Shown here: positions 1 to 6,923 of the stretch, piece by piece
Numbering within the stretch: the stretch's first letter is position 1
How the letters are laid out: each line of letters opens with the position of its first letter
Assembly: GCA_050329935.1 (NCBI GenBank)
Contig: JBHJOI010000045.1
Location: 1 to 13,150 of the forward strand
Source: CAYSFW01 sp050329935
GTDB taxonomy: Bacteria; Pseudomonadota; Gammaproteobacteria; UWMA-0217
Direction of reading: 5' to 3'
Length of the DNA stretch: 13,150 nucleotides
The notes under the pieces: generated by a model
The model's database searches: none
What the model saw: only the letters and a program-made list of their open reading frames with translations
Told to the model about the DNA's origin: nothing
Program-made: the position numbers and the translations under genes

Positions 1-70
1 AACCACAACAGGTATACGCCTGGCGCCGACGGCAAGGGTGCGAGCGGCGGCGACCAAGGGATCGGCGCGC

Positions 71-1030
71 TCATGCGGGGGTCGCTTCGACCAGGGTTCG
101 AACCACGGTGGTCCAGCCCTCGGCGATGTTGTCGGGGTTATAACCGCCGCCGCCGAGGGCGAGCAAACGTCCCGCGGCAAAGCGATCCGCGAGCTGACAC
201 AAGGTGGCGGTCGCGTGGGCGTGTGCGTGCGGCGAGTACTGGAGATGCGTCAGCGGATCGTCGCGCAGGCTGTCAACCCCGCATTGCAGGATGACGAACT
301 CCGGTTTGAAACGTTCCAGAAACGTGATGACGTCAGACCAGATTTCGCGAAACGCGCCGTCATCGGAATACGGCGGCATCGGAATATTGAGCTTGGTCCC
401 CTTGGCCGCGCCCTTGCCTGTCTCGTCGATCCGCCCGCTGCCGGGGTAGAGATAGCGTCCATCCTCGTGCAGATCGGCGAAGATCAACTCCGGATCGGCT
501 TCGAACGCATAGAACACGCCGTCGCCATGATGGGCGTCGATATCGACATAGGCGATATTGTGGATCCCGTACCAGCGTCGCAGCGCCTCGATCACGATAG
601 CGCAGTCGTTGAACACGCAGAAACCCGAGGCGCTGTCACGGCGCGCATGATGCAGCCCGGCGATCGGAATGAACGCGCGTCGCGTGTCGCCATGGACCAA
701 GCGGTGTGTCGCCCGCAATGCGGTGCCCGCGACGGTTGCCGCGGCCTCGTACACGCCGCGAAACGCGGGTGTGTCGCCTTCGTCGAGCACGCCCGCGCCG
801 GTTTCCGACTGGCGTTTGACCCTGGCCACGTAGTCCTCGGTATGAAACAGCGTCAACGCGGCGTCATCGGCCGGCGGCGCGGGTTCGGCGAGGCGGGTTT
901 TTTCCGCCAGGCCGGCGCGGTGAAAGGCGCGTTCGAACGCCGGATAGCGGTACGCGCCGAATGGATGCCGTGGCCCGAAATGGTAACTCGCGAGGGCTTC
1001 GCCGAGATAAACCTCCACTACTGAGCTCAT
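71..1030 (-). CDS. Histone deacetylase family (AcuC-like) zinc amidohydrolase
   Basis: This predicts a 319-residue cytosolic enzyme of the arginase/deacetylase superfamily, which removes acetyl or related acyl groups from lysines, polyamines or small amides. The active site is complete: the His-His pair at 127-128 in GLHHARRD, the DIDAHHGDG block with D163, D165 and H167, the third zinc ligand D253 in CGVDS, and the Tyr297 of GGGGYN that stabilises the transition state. There is no signal peptide. I chose the ATG at 1030 because GAGAGG lies six bases before it; an in-frame ATG at 1054 would add eight residues but has no better site. The length fits bacterial AcuC-type proteins. msrA lies upstream on the same strand, about 300 bp away, so co-transcription is uncertain. 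The family is sure. The substrate is not known: it could be acetyl-lysine on proteins such as acetyl-CoA synthetase, or an acetylpolyamine. Confidence 0.93.
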   Translation of the reverse strand: MSSVVEVYLGEALASYHFGPRHPFGAYRYPAFERAFHRAGLAEKTRLAEPAPPADDAALTLFHTEDYVARVKRQSETGAGVLDEGDTPAFRGVYEAAATVAGTALRATHRLVHGDTRRAFIPIAGLHHARRDSASGFCVFNDCAIVIEALRRWYGIHNIAYVDIDAHHGDGVFYAFEADPELIFADLHEDGRYLYPGSGRIDETGKGAAKGTKLNIPMPPYSDDGAFREIWSDVITFLERFKPEFVILQCGVDSLRDDPLTHLQYSPHAHAHATATLCQLADRFAAGRLLALGGGGYNPDNIAEGWTTVVRTLVEATPA

Positions 1031-1326
1031 CGATGACCTCTCGTTCGTCGGCATGAATCCAATCGTTATCAGAAACAGGCTGGGCGCGCCAGACCGGGAT
1101 TGCCAACAAACCCAACGACACCCGTACCGCGCCGCGAAGGCCGTGCACTAATTCGCTGGAGCGAATTGAACGGCCACGGGCCGGCCCTTGGGGCGAAGGG
1201 CACGATGCCCGGGGTAATTCGGCAGGTAGCGCGCCAACCCGGAAGGTGACGCGACACCCGACACAAAACCTCCGCGTAAACATTACGTTACATATTCAAG
1301 GTAGCGGTCAACCGAGGATTCTAGGA
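1031..1326. other. Intergenic gap between msrA and the deacetylase gene
   Basis: I find no convincing gene in these 296 bases. They hold a perfect inverted repeat (AATTCGC-TGGA-GCGAATT, 1150-1167) with no T-tract, so it looks more like an operator or structured leader than a terminator. An AT-rich patch at 1275-1300 includes CGTAA-ACA-TTACG and could contain the deacetylase promoter on the minus strand, but I could not place a clean -35/-10 pair. Short minus-strand frames crossing this gap continue into the deacetylase gene in another frame and resemble no protein I know. Confidence 0.5.
1150..1167. repeat. Perfect 7-bp inverted repeat, operator-like
   Basis: AATTCGC and GCGAATT flank a four-base TGGA loop. 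It lies about 120 bp upstream of the deacetylase start and about 160 bp downstream of the msrA stop. No run of T follows on either strand. A dimeric regulator site or a leader hairpin are both possible. Confidence 0.4.
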
Positions 1327-1983
<657 letters not shown>

Positions 1984-2154
1984 CGTTTCCCATCGCTCCT
2001 CTTTCGGTCTGATGTCGGATAGGATAGGTCACGGCACTTCACGCGCGACGATCGCGGCAAAAACATCGGGTTTTTCGCGCGGTCAAAACGCGGCCGACCG
2101 AGACTTGCGCGGTCATCGGAATTATTGCCCAGCGGTCAACACTCGCGACGACAC

Positions 2155-2168
2155 TTGACCTTTGTCAA
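2155..2168 (+). promoter_or_regulatory. FNR/CRP-family operator (TTGAC-N4-GTCAA)
   Basis: TTGAC CTTT GTCAA is a perfect 5-bp palindrome with a four-base spacer. It has the geometry of FNR, Anr, Dnr and NNR boxes (TTGAT-N4-ATCAA and close variants). Its centre is 2161.5. A start at 2203 would place the centre at -41.5 and put the -10 hexamer exactly on TATATA (2191-2196), which is the class II activator layout. Its target would be the haem membrane protein gene. That an FNR-type protein binds here is inference. Confidence 0.6.
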
Positions 2169-2190
2169 TCCAATCCGTTTCGATTATCCG

Positions 2191-2196
2191 TATATA
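2191..2196 (+). promoter_or_regulatory. -10 element (TATATA) of an activator-dependent promoter
   Basis: TATATA lies 22 bases after the end of the TTGAC-N4-GTCAA palindrome, the spacing expected of a class II FNR-dependent promoter. No good -35 hexamer lies 17 bases upstream, which is usual when an activator occupies that site. TATACT at 2209-2214 is a rival -10; it would place the operator centre near -59.5, close to a class I layout. The 5' leader would be about 60 to 77 bases. Confidence 0.5.
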
Positions 2197-2197
2197 A

Positions 2198-2217
2198 GCG
2201 AGTTACGATATACTCGC
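2198..2217. repeat. Inverted repeat GCGAGT-N8-ACTCGC at the promoter
   Basis: Six-base arms at 2198-2203 and 2212-2217 flank an AT-rich eight-base centre. The repeat covers the predicted transcription start, so it could be a repressor operator or, if transcription starts upstream of it, a leader hairpin. Confidence 0.35.
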
Positions 2218-2279
2218 GAAGTTTATTCGTCTCGCCTCGCTCCGAGGCCAGGTTCTGCATAGCAACTAGAGGAAATTCG

Positions 2280-3062
2280 ATGAGCACAACCGCCACCAGA
2301 ACGGCGAGGTTCGTTCACTTCAGCCATCTGCCGCTTTCCATTCGACTTGTCTTCACGCTGACCCTGCTGGTGCTCGGCACCGGCTATCTGTTCGCGATGA
2401 TTCAGGTCTGGGAAGTTCACCACGGTCGCGACGGCAATCCGATGTTGTCCGCCGAGGATATTCGCATCGCGTATAGCGGCAACCCCGAGGGCACCCGCCT
2501 AGAGTCATCGTTGCAAGGTCCGATGCGCTCCATGCTGCCGGACAGCGAGCGCGGCACGGTCATGGGATGGGCGGCGGCGGATGGCAGCCAGGCCACCTAC
2601 GAGGAACGGATCAAGCCGATCATCGAATCACGCTGCCTTGCCTGCCACGACGGTTCGAACCCCCATCTGCCGAATCTCGGAAAATGGGATGACATCAACC
2701 AGTTGATTCAGCGCGATACCGGCGCTTCGATCGCGACCCTGGTTCGTGTCTCGCACATCCACCTGTTCGGTATCACCTTCATCTTTTTCATCGTCAGCTC
2801 CATTTTTACTCACGCCTATGTGCGGCCACTGTGGATGAAATGCGTGATCATCGCGGTACCGTTCCTGACGATCCTGACCGACATTTTCTCCTGGTACCTG
2901 ACCAAGATGGTTCCGGGATTCGCATGGGTCGTGATCATCAGCGGCGCGCTGATGGGCATGTCGTTCGCGGCCCAGTTCCTGATCTCGCTGTATCAGATGT
3001 GGCTTTCCAGCCCGCCGCAGGAAGTGCTCGATAGTCAGGGCGAACTGCCGATGCTGATCTAG
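2280..3062 (+). CDS. Four-TM membrane protein with one periplasmic CxxCH haem motif
   Basis: The 260-residue protein has an N-terminal membrane helix (about 21-42), a long hydrophilic loop (43-157) and three further helices (about 158-180, 187-207, 212-240). The loop carries one haem c motif, Cys119-Leu-Ala-Cys122-His123, and reads like a small cytochrome c domain preceded by YEERIKPIIESR. If the loop is periplasmic, the Ccm machinery could attach haem there. H159 and H161 at the mouth of helix 2 (SHIHLFG) and H178 at its end could bind a second haem or face a quinone; this is inference. AGAGGA lies just before the ATG. The gene stands alone, between an FNR-like promoter and a strong terminator. 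I recall similar unnamed proteins in gammaproteobacteria but no proven function. A role as an electron-transfer or redox-sensing subunit is the best guess. Confidence 0.85.
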   Translation: MSTTATRTARFVHFSHLPLSIRLVFTLTLLVLGTGYLFAMIQVWEVHHGRDGNPMLSAEDIRIAYSGNPEGTRLESSLQGPMRSMLPDSERGTVMGWAAADGSQATYEERIKPIIESRCLACHDGSNPHLPNLGKWDDINQLIQRDTGASIATLVRVSHIHLFGITFIFFIVSSIFTHAYVRPLWMKCVIIAVPFLTILTDIFSWYLTKMVPGFAWVVIISGALMGMSFAAQFLISLYQMWLSSPPQEVLDSQGELPMLI

Positions 3063-3082
3063 ACGAGATCGCTGACCTGACC

Positions 3083-3117
3083 AAACAAAACGCCGGCCTC
3101 GAGCCGGCGTTTTGTTT
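3083..3117. terminator. Bidirectional rho-independent terminator
   Basis: A perfect 15-bp stem (arms 3083-3097 and 3103-3117) closes a five-base CTCGA loop. The GC-rich core CGCCGGC is flanked by TTTTGTTT on the plus strand and, by symmetry, on the minus strand, so it should stop transcription from both sides. It lies 20 bases after the haem protein stop and about 75 bases past the stop of the convergent amidotransferase gene. Confidence 0.93.
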
Positions 3118-3191
3118 ACGGATGAGATCCTAGGATATCGTCATAGCCGCGGCGGCTTTCAGCTTCCCGAGCGGCGTCCTCGCCCCGAAAC

Positions 3192-3920
3192 CTAGGTCGG
3201 GCGCACCGTCGCGTCGATCACCGCAAAAAAGCGCTTGAGTATTTGACCACCCACCGGCGTATCGGCAAGTTCCGAGATTAATGCTTCAGGTGATTTATGG
3301 CGATTATCCAACTGATTCCTATAGTATTCAATGTAGATTCTTGATATTTCACTTGAGAATTCAGGATGGAATTGCAGCCCCCATGCGTGCTTGCGAAAGC
3401 GGAACGCATGATTGGGATCCAGCGCACTCGATGCGAGTCGCAGCGCATCGGGTGGCAGTTGCAATACTGATTGGCGGTGACTCGCCTGCACTTGAATTTC
3501 GCGTGGCAGGCCATGCAGTAGCGGATCGAAACCGACACCGTCGGCGAGCGTCAGATTGATCGTACCGACCTCGATCCCCGCCGGGTTGTAGTCCACGCGC
3601 CCGCCGAGCGCCTGTGCCAGCAGTTGATGGCCAAAACAGATGCCCAGGGTCGGAATCGATTGCGCCACCGCGTCGGCCAGCCAGGCACGGGTATGCGCGA
3701 TCCACGGTAAATCGTCGGTTACCATCGCCGGTGAACCCGTGACGATCACGCCGCGCACCGACTCCGCCGGCGGTAGCGTGCCGTTGCTGTGCACGGCTAC
3801 CGTGACAGCCGGCGATTTCCCCAGCGCCATGCCGTCGAGAATCCAATCCTCGAAGTCACCTGGAACATGAGAAAGTACTGGAAGTTTGCTTCCGCATTTA
3901 ATTATCAATATCCTACGCAT
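3192..3920 (-). CDS. Class I glutamine amidotransferase (GMP synthase-like)
   Basis: The 242-residue protein is a free-standing GATase1 domain, a type that usually takes ammonia from glutamine or cleaves a gamma-glutamyl bond. The catalytic triad is visible: nucleophile Cys95 in GICFGHQLLA, then His185 and Glu187 in LQFHPE. GVIVTGSPAMV (about 57-67) forms the expected oxyanion-side loop. There is no synthetase domain, so this is the stand-alone 'GMP synthase-like' group (compare gamma-Glu-polyamine hydrolases) rather than GuaA. The start is ATG at 3920, 20 bases after the stop of the DUF924 gene, so the two probably share a transcript. Its ribosome site is poor. Both ends of the gene, and especially 3280-3365 near its C-terminus, are AT-rich and use codons unlike the neighbours, which hints at acquisition by transfer. 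Family sure, substrate unknown. Confidence 0.92.
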   Translation of the reverse strand: MRRILIIKCGSKLPVLSHVPGDFEDWILDGMALGKSPAVTVAVHSNGTLPPAESVRGVIVTGSPAMVTDDLPWIAHTRAWLADAVAQSIPTLGICFGHQLLAQALGGRVDYNPAGIEVGTINLTLADGVGFDPLLHGLPREIQVQASHRQSVLQLPPDALRLASSALDPNHAFRFRKHAWGLQFHPEFSSEISRIYIEYYRNQLDNRHKSPEALISELADTPVGGQILKRFFAVIDATVRPT

Positions 3921-3940
3921 CGTTTCTAATCTATTTTATC

Positions 3941-4510
3941 TTACCCATGAAACGCCTCCGGAGAATCAAGGTAGGCGAGTTCTTCCGGTGTGCTGATACG
4001 CCCGAGTATCGCATTTCGGTGCGGAAATCGACCGAAGCGACGCACGATCTCACGATGGTGGCGGGCAAATCGCAGATTCGCGGTCAGGCCGGCGGCTTCG
4101 AATAAGGCCACGGATCGGTCCTGATCCGCGAGCTTCTCGCTGTGCATCAATGGTAGGTAGAGAAAGGCGCGGCCCGCGTCATCGAGCGTCTGGTCGAACC
4201 GACGCTCGATCGCGCGCTCGGCGACGTCGCGCGCCGCCTGTTCGGTTGAGAACGCAAGTGCTTCATTGCGATACATGTTGAGCGGAAACTGGTCGAGCAC
4301 GATGGTCAGCGCGAGCGCACCTGTCGGTGCCGCCTCCCAGTGTTCGAGTCCGCCGGCGCGCGCGGCGTGCCAGGTCGCGAGGAATCGCGATCTCAACGCC
4401 GCGTCGAACGCCGGCGTTGCGTTGAACCATAAGGCCTGTACAGGCGCAGAGAACCAAAATGCGTTGATTTCATCGGGCGTGGCGAGCGAATTCGAGTTGG
4501 TATCACTCAT
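3941..4510 (-). CDS. DUF924 family protein (TPR-like fold)
   Basis: The 189-residue protein has the full set of DUF924 motifs in order: FWF at 18-20, WF at 28-29, LTIVLDQFPLNMYR at 68-81, FLYLPLMHSE at 116-125 and FGRFPHRNAILGR at 159-171, followed by ST.EE. The family is widespread in proteobacteria and is predicted to fold as a TPR-like helical repeat; no activity is established. There is no signal peptide or membrane segment. I chose ATG at 4510 because GAGGAG lies ten bases upstream; a GTG at 4558 would add 16 poor-looking residues. The gene begins a probable two-gene unit with the amidotransferase (20-bp gap) and is divergent from the DUF6394/channel pair. TATGAT at 4544-4549 on the minus strand is a possible -10 element with no clear -35. 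Confidence 0.9.
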   Translation of the reverse strand: MSDTNSNSLATPDEINAFWFSAPVQALWFNATPAFDAALRSRFLATWHAARAGGLEHWEAAPTGALALTIVLDQFPLNMYRNEALAFSTEQAARDVAERAIERRFDQTLDDAGRAFLYLPLMHSEKLADQDRSVALFEAAGLTANLRFARHHREIVRRFGRFPHRNAILGRISTPEELAYLDSPEAFHG

Positions 4511-4623
4511 TTCGGCGGGGCTCCTCGGTGGATGCTGAATGCAATCATAACTGGCCACGCTCGAATCGCCATGCGCGTCCGCGCGATTCGGCCAATAGGC
4601 GCGCCCGTGCTTGCCTTCGCGGC

Positions 4624-4652
4624 TTGACTGTTCGAGACTCCGTTCGTTTATT
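4624..4652 (+). promoter_or_regulatory. Candidate sigma-70 promoter of the DUF6394/channel pair
   Basis: TTGACT (4624-4629) and TTTATT (4647-4652) are separated by 17 bases. The start would fall near 4659, only about 12 bases before the ATG at 4671. That fits the lack of any visible Shine-Dalgarno site and suggests an almost leaderless message. The -10 matches consensus at four of six positions, so the call is tentative. Confidence 0.4.
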
Positions 4653-4670
4653 CAATCCCGTCGCAACCGC

Positions 4671-5054
4671 ATGAACCTGGAAAAAGTCATCTTCGGTTTC
4701 TTCATCGTCCTGGCGATGACCTTGAACTTCGGGTTTTTTCTCGGTGAGATCGATAACCCCGATCATCACAACGTATATGAGTTGTTCGCCGCGATCGTGG
4801 TCAATTTGATCGCGACCATCCTGAAGTTCGGCGATCGTACCCAGATCGGCGCGATCCATCTTGCCACGAGCCTGGTCGCGGACCTGCAACTGATCGCGGC
4901 TGCGATCGTGTGGGGCATGGTTGTGCACGTCAGCTCGACCGGCATGGATGCGCACGCGATGGCAAGCATCGTTTCGCTCGCCGGGGGTGCGCTGGTGGCC
5001 AACGTCTTGTCGGTCGTGCTGCTGACGATCGAAACCACGCTTTATCATCGCTGA
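4671..5054 (+). CDS. DUF6394-like four-helix membrane protein
   Basis: This 127-residue inner-membrane protein has four predicted helices at about 5-25, 36-52, 62-86 and 98-121. Charged or polar signatures sit between them: EIDNPDHHNVYE (26-37) and LKFGDRTQIGAIHLA (51-65). These match my recollection of the DUF6394 family, which often sits beside TrkA-type channel genes in gammaproteobacteria. There is no known function. Its stop codon overlaps the channel's ATG by one base (TGATG), so the two are almost certainly translated together. The channel has only two TM segments, and this small protein may be an accessory or regulatory subunit; that is inference. I chose ATG at 4671 because the protein begins directly with the conserved-looking MNLEKVIFGFF; a TTG at 4611 would add 20 unlikely residues. 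No ribosome site is visible. Confidence 0.85.
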   Translation: MNLEKVIFGFFIVLAMTLNFGFFLGEIDNPDHHNVYELFAAIVVNLIATILKFGDRTQIGAIHLATSLVADLQLIAAAIVWGMVVHVSSTGMDAHAMASIVSLAGGALVANVLSVVLLTIETTLYHR

Positions 5055-6814
5055 TGACCAACAGCCCGCTCGGGAACGCCTTTTTCCTGATCTGGCGCCG
5101 GATGCGGACGCCGTTGATCGTTTTGGTGGCAAGTTATGCGATCGCGCTACTCGGCCTGGTCTTGATCCCGGGCGTGGACGCGAATGGCAACACGACCCGC
5201 CTCAGCTTTTTTCACGCGTTTTACATCCTGAGCTACACCGCGACCACGATCGGCTTTGGTGAAGTGCCGCATGCGTTCACCAACGCCCAGCGTGGCTGGA
5301 TGACCATCGCGATCTATCTGACCGTGATCGCGTGGCTGTACAGCATCGGCAAGGTGTTGACGCTGGCGCAGGATCCGGCGTTGCGCCGGGTGTTCGCAGC
5401 CAGCGCCTTCGCCCGCCGGGTGCGCGCCATGCGCAGTCCCTTCTATTTGGTATGTGGTTGCGGCGAGACCGGTGGCAGCTTGATCGACGCGCTCGACGCG
5501 CGCGGCTGGCGAGTCACCGCGCTCGATATCAATCCAGAGCGGGTCGGCGCGGTCGGGCTCGCCAACCATCGCCGCGACGTCCCGGTATTGGAGGCGGATG
5601 CCCGTTTGCCGGACGCCCTGCTCAGCGCGGGTTTGCAGCACCGATTTTGCCGTGGCGTGATTGGCTCCACCAGCGATGATCAAGCCAATCTCGCGGTCGC
5701 GGTGACCTCGAAGCTGCTACGTCATCGACTGCCCGTGCTGTGTCGCACCGACACCGCCGAGGTCGCGCGAAATATGGCTTCCTTCGGCACCGACTCGATC
5801 ATCGACCCGTTCGAGGTCTTTGGCGAGCACCTGGCGATGGCGATGCATGCGCCGAGCCACTATCTGCTGTACGACTGGCTGACCGGCGTGCCGGACACGC
5901 CGCTGGAGCCGCCGATGCATCCACCGCGCGGCAAATGGATCGTGTGCGGCTACGGCCGTTTTGGCAAGGCCGTGGTGCGTAACCTCGAGCAGGAGGGCCT
6001 GGAGACCGTCATCATCGAGATGGATCCCGCCACCACGGGCTGTCGCGAATGCATCCTCGGCCGTGGCACCGAAGCCGAGACGCTGCTGAGCGCCGGTATT
6101 CGCGAGGCGGTCGGCATCGTCGCCGGCACCAATCACGACATCGACAACCTCTCGATCGTGATGACCGCGCGCGAACTCCGTCCCGATCTGTTCGTCGTGT
6201 TGCGGCAGAATTTTCGCGCCAACGACCCGTTGTTCGAGAGCTTCGGCGCCGATATCACCATGCGCCCCAGCACGATCCTTGCGCACGAGTTTCTGGCCCG
6301 CCTCACCACGCCACTGCTGACCCGGTTCTTCGCATTGTCGCGCACCTACGACAACGACTGGGCGAACGAACTGCTGAGCCGCGTCAGTGCGGTGGTCGGC
6401 GAAACCGTGCCCGACCTTTGGGACATCGAAATCGGCACGGATACAGAAAGCGCCGTGAGCGCGTTATTGGCGAGTGGCACCGCGGTCATGCTCGGCCAGC
6501 TGCAGCTTCAGGTTGGCCGCGCCGATCGCCGCATCGCATGCTTTCCGCTGCTGCTGCAACGCGGGCTCGACGAGATCGTGTTGCCGGCGGATGAGCTCAC
6601 GCTCCGACCGGGCGATCGGCTGTTGTTCTGCGGCAACCGTAAAAGCCGCTTCCAACAGTCGCTCGTGTTGTTCAACCTGAACGCGCTGAATCACCTGGTC
6701 ACCGACGAATACCTGCCGTCCGGATCATTGCGACGTTGGCTGGACACGCGCCTCGACGGAAGGCCTCGCATGGCGCGAGTGCGGGATGTCGCCGCGCCCG
6801 GCGAGAACACCTAG
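5054..6814 (+). CDS. Two-TM potassium channel with tandem RCK/TrkA-N domains
   Basis: The 586-residue inner-membrane protein begins with TM1 (about 19-39), a pore loop with selectivity filter T65-I-G-F-G-E70, and TM2 (about 82-103). The cytoplasmic part has two Rossmann RCK domains. The first has CGCGETGG at 134-141 with acidic D158 after the second strand. The second has CGYGRFG at 298-304 with E322. The acidic residues suggest NAD(H) or another adenine ligand. A TrkA-C-like region follows at roughly 445-535. The layout recalls MthK and GsuK, but both RCK units are on one chain, as in GsuK, giving eight RCK units per tetramer. The filter has GFG where most channels have GYG. The start is ATG 5054, overlapping the upstream stop (TGATG). 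An open frame extends back to 4910 but lies inside the upstream gene. It is likely gated by a nucleotide or ion to pass K+. Confidence 0.94.
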   Translation: MTNSPLGNAFFLIWRRMRTPLIVLVASYAIALLGLVLIPGVDANGNTTRLSFFHAFYILSYTATTIGFGEVPHAFTNAQRGWMTIAIYLTVIAWLYSIGKVLTLAQDPALRRVFAASAFARRVRAMRSPFYLVCGCGETGGSLIDALDARGWRVTALDINPERVGAVGLANHRRDVPVLEADARLPDALLSAGLQHRFCRGVIGSTSDDQANLAVAVTSKLLRHRLPVLCRTDTAEVARNMASFGTDSIIDPFEVFGEHLAMAMHAPSHYLLYDWLTGVPDTPLEPPMHPPRGKWIVCGYGRFGKAVVRNLEQEGLETVIIEMDPATTGCRECILGRGTEAETLLSAGIREAVGIVAGTNHDIDNLSIVMTARELRPDLFVVLRQNFRANDPLFESFGADITMRPSTILAHEFLARLTTPLLTRFFALSRTYDNDWANELLSRVSAVVGETVPDLWDIEIGTDTESAVSALLASGTAVMLGQLQLQVGRADRRIACFPLLLQRGLDEIVLPADELTLRPGDRLLFCGNRKSRFQQSLVLFNLNALNHLVTDEYLPSGSLRRWLDTRLDGRPRMARVRDVAAPGENT

Positions 6815-6851
6815 CCACCTCGATCGACCACGCCCCTAGAAAGCCAACCGC

Positions 6852-6923
6852 ATGTCATCGCGCCAGAACGAATGCCAAACGCGCCTCGCGCTCGCCAACC
6901 CTAGTCGCGTTCGCGCCTCATGA
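6852..6923 (+). other. 23-codon ORF overlapping the next start (ATGA)
   Basis: An ATG at 6852 opens a 23-codon frame ending in TGA at 6921-6923, so it overlaps the next gene's ATG (6920) in an ATGA. It is rich in arginine near its end (NPSRVRAS). It may be a coupling leader, chance, or the true N-terminus of the next protein separated by a frameshift. Ribosome sites before both starts are poor. Confidence 0.25.

Larger units (their letters stand above)
1984..2279. other. Divergent regulatory region, msrA / haem membrane protein
   Basis: This 296-bp gap holds no gene I can support. On the plus-strand side it contains an FNR/CRP-type palindrome (2155-2168), two possible -10 elements (TATATA at 2191, TATACT at 2209), an inverted repeat at 2198-2217 and the AGAGGA ribosome site just before 2280. 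Three direct copies of GCGGTCA begin at 2079, 2109 and 2132. The msrA promoter should be near 2000-2060 on the minus strand, where TATCCTATCC is the only hint of a -10. Confidence 0.6.

Noticed and set aside
38..1024. A 328-codon plus-strand open frame opposite the deacetylase gene
   Set aside because: It is almost exactly antisense to a gene with a complete catalytic site, resembles no protein I know, and long antisense frames are common in GC-rich DNA.
864..1283. Minus-strand frame covering the gap between msrA and the deacetylase gene
   Set aside because: It runs into the deacetylase gene out of frame, is Arg/Ser/Pro-rich and has no ribosome site or family resemblance.
4910..5053. Upstream extension of the K+ channel reading frame
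   Set aside because: These 48 codons lie inside the DUF6394-like gene and give a Cys/Arg-rich stretch unlike a channel N-terminus. ATG 5054 overlaps the upstream stop as expected for coupling.
5140..5150. GCGATCGC-like octamers scattered through the window, recalling cyanobacterial HIP1
   Set aside because: CGATCG-containing words are expected often in DNA of this composition and the full octamer is not dense. Gene content is not cyanobacterial.
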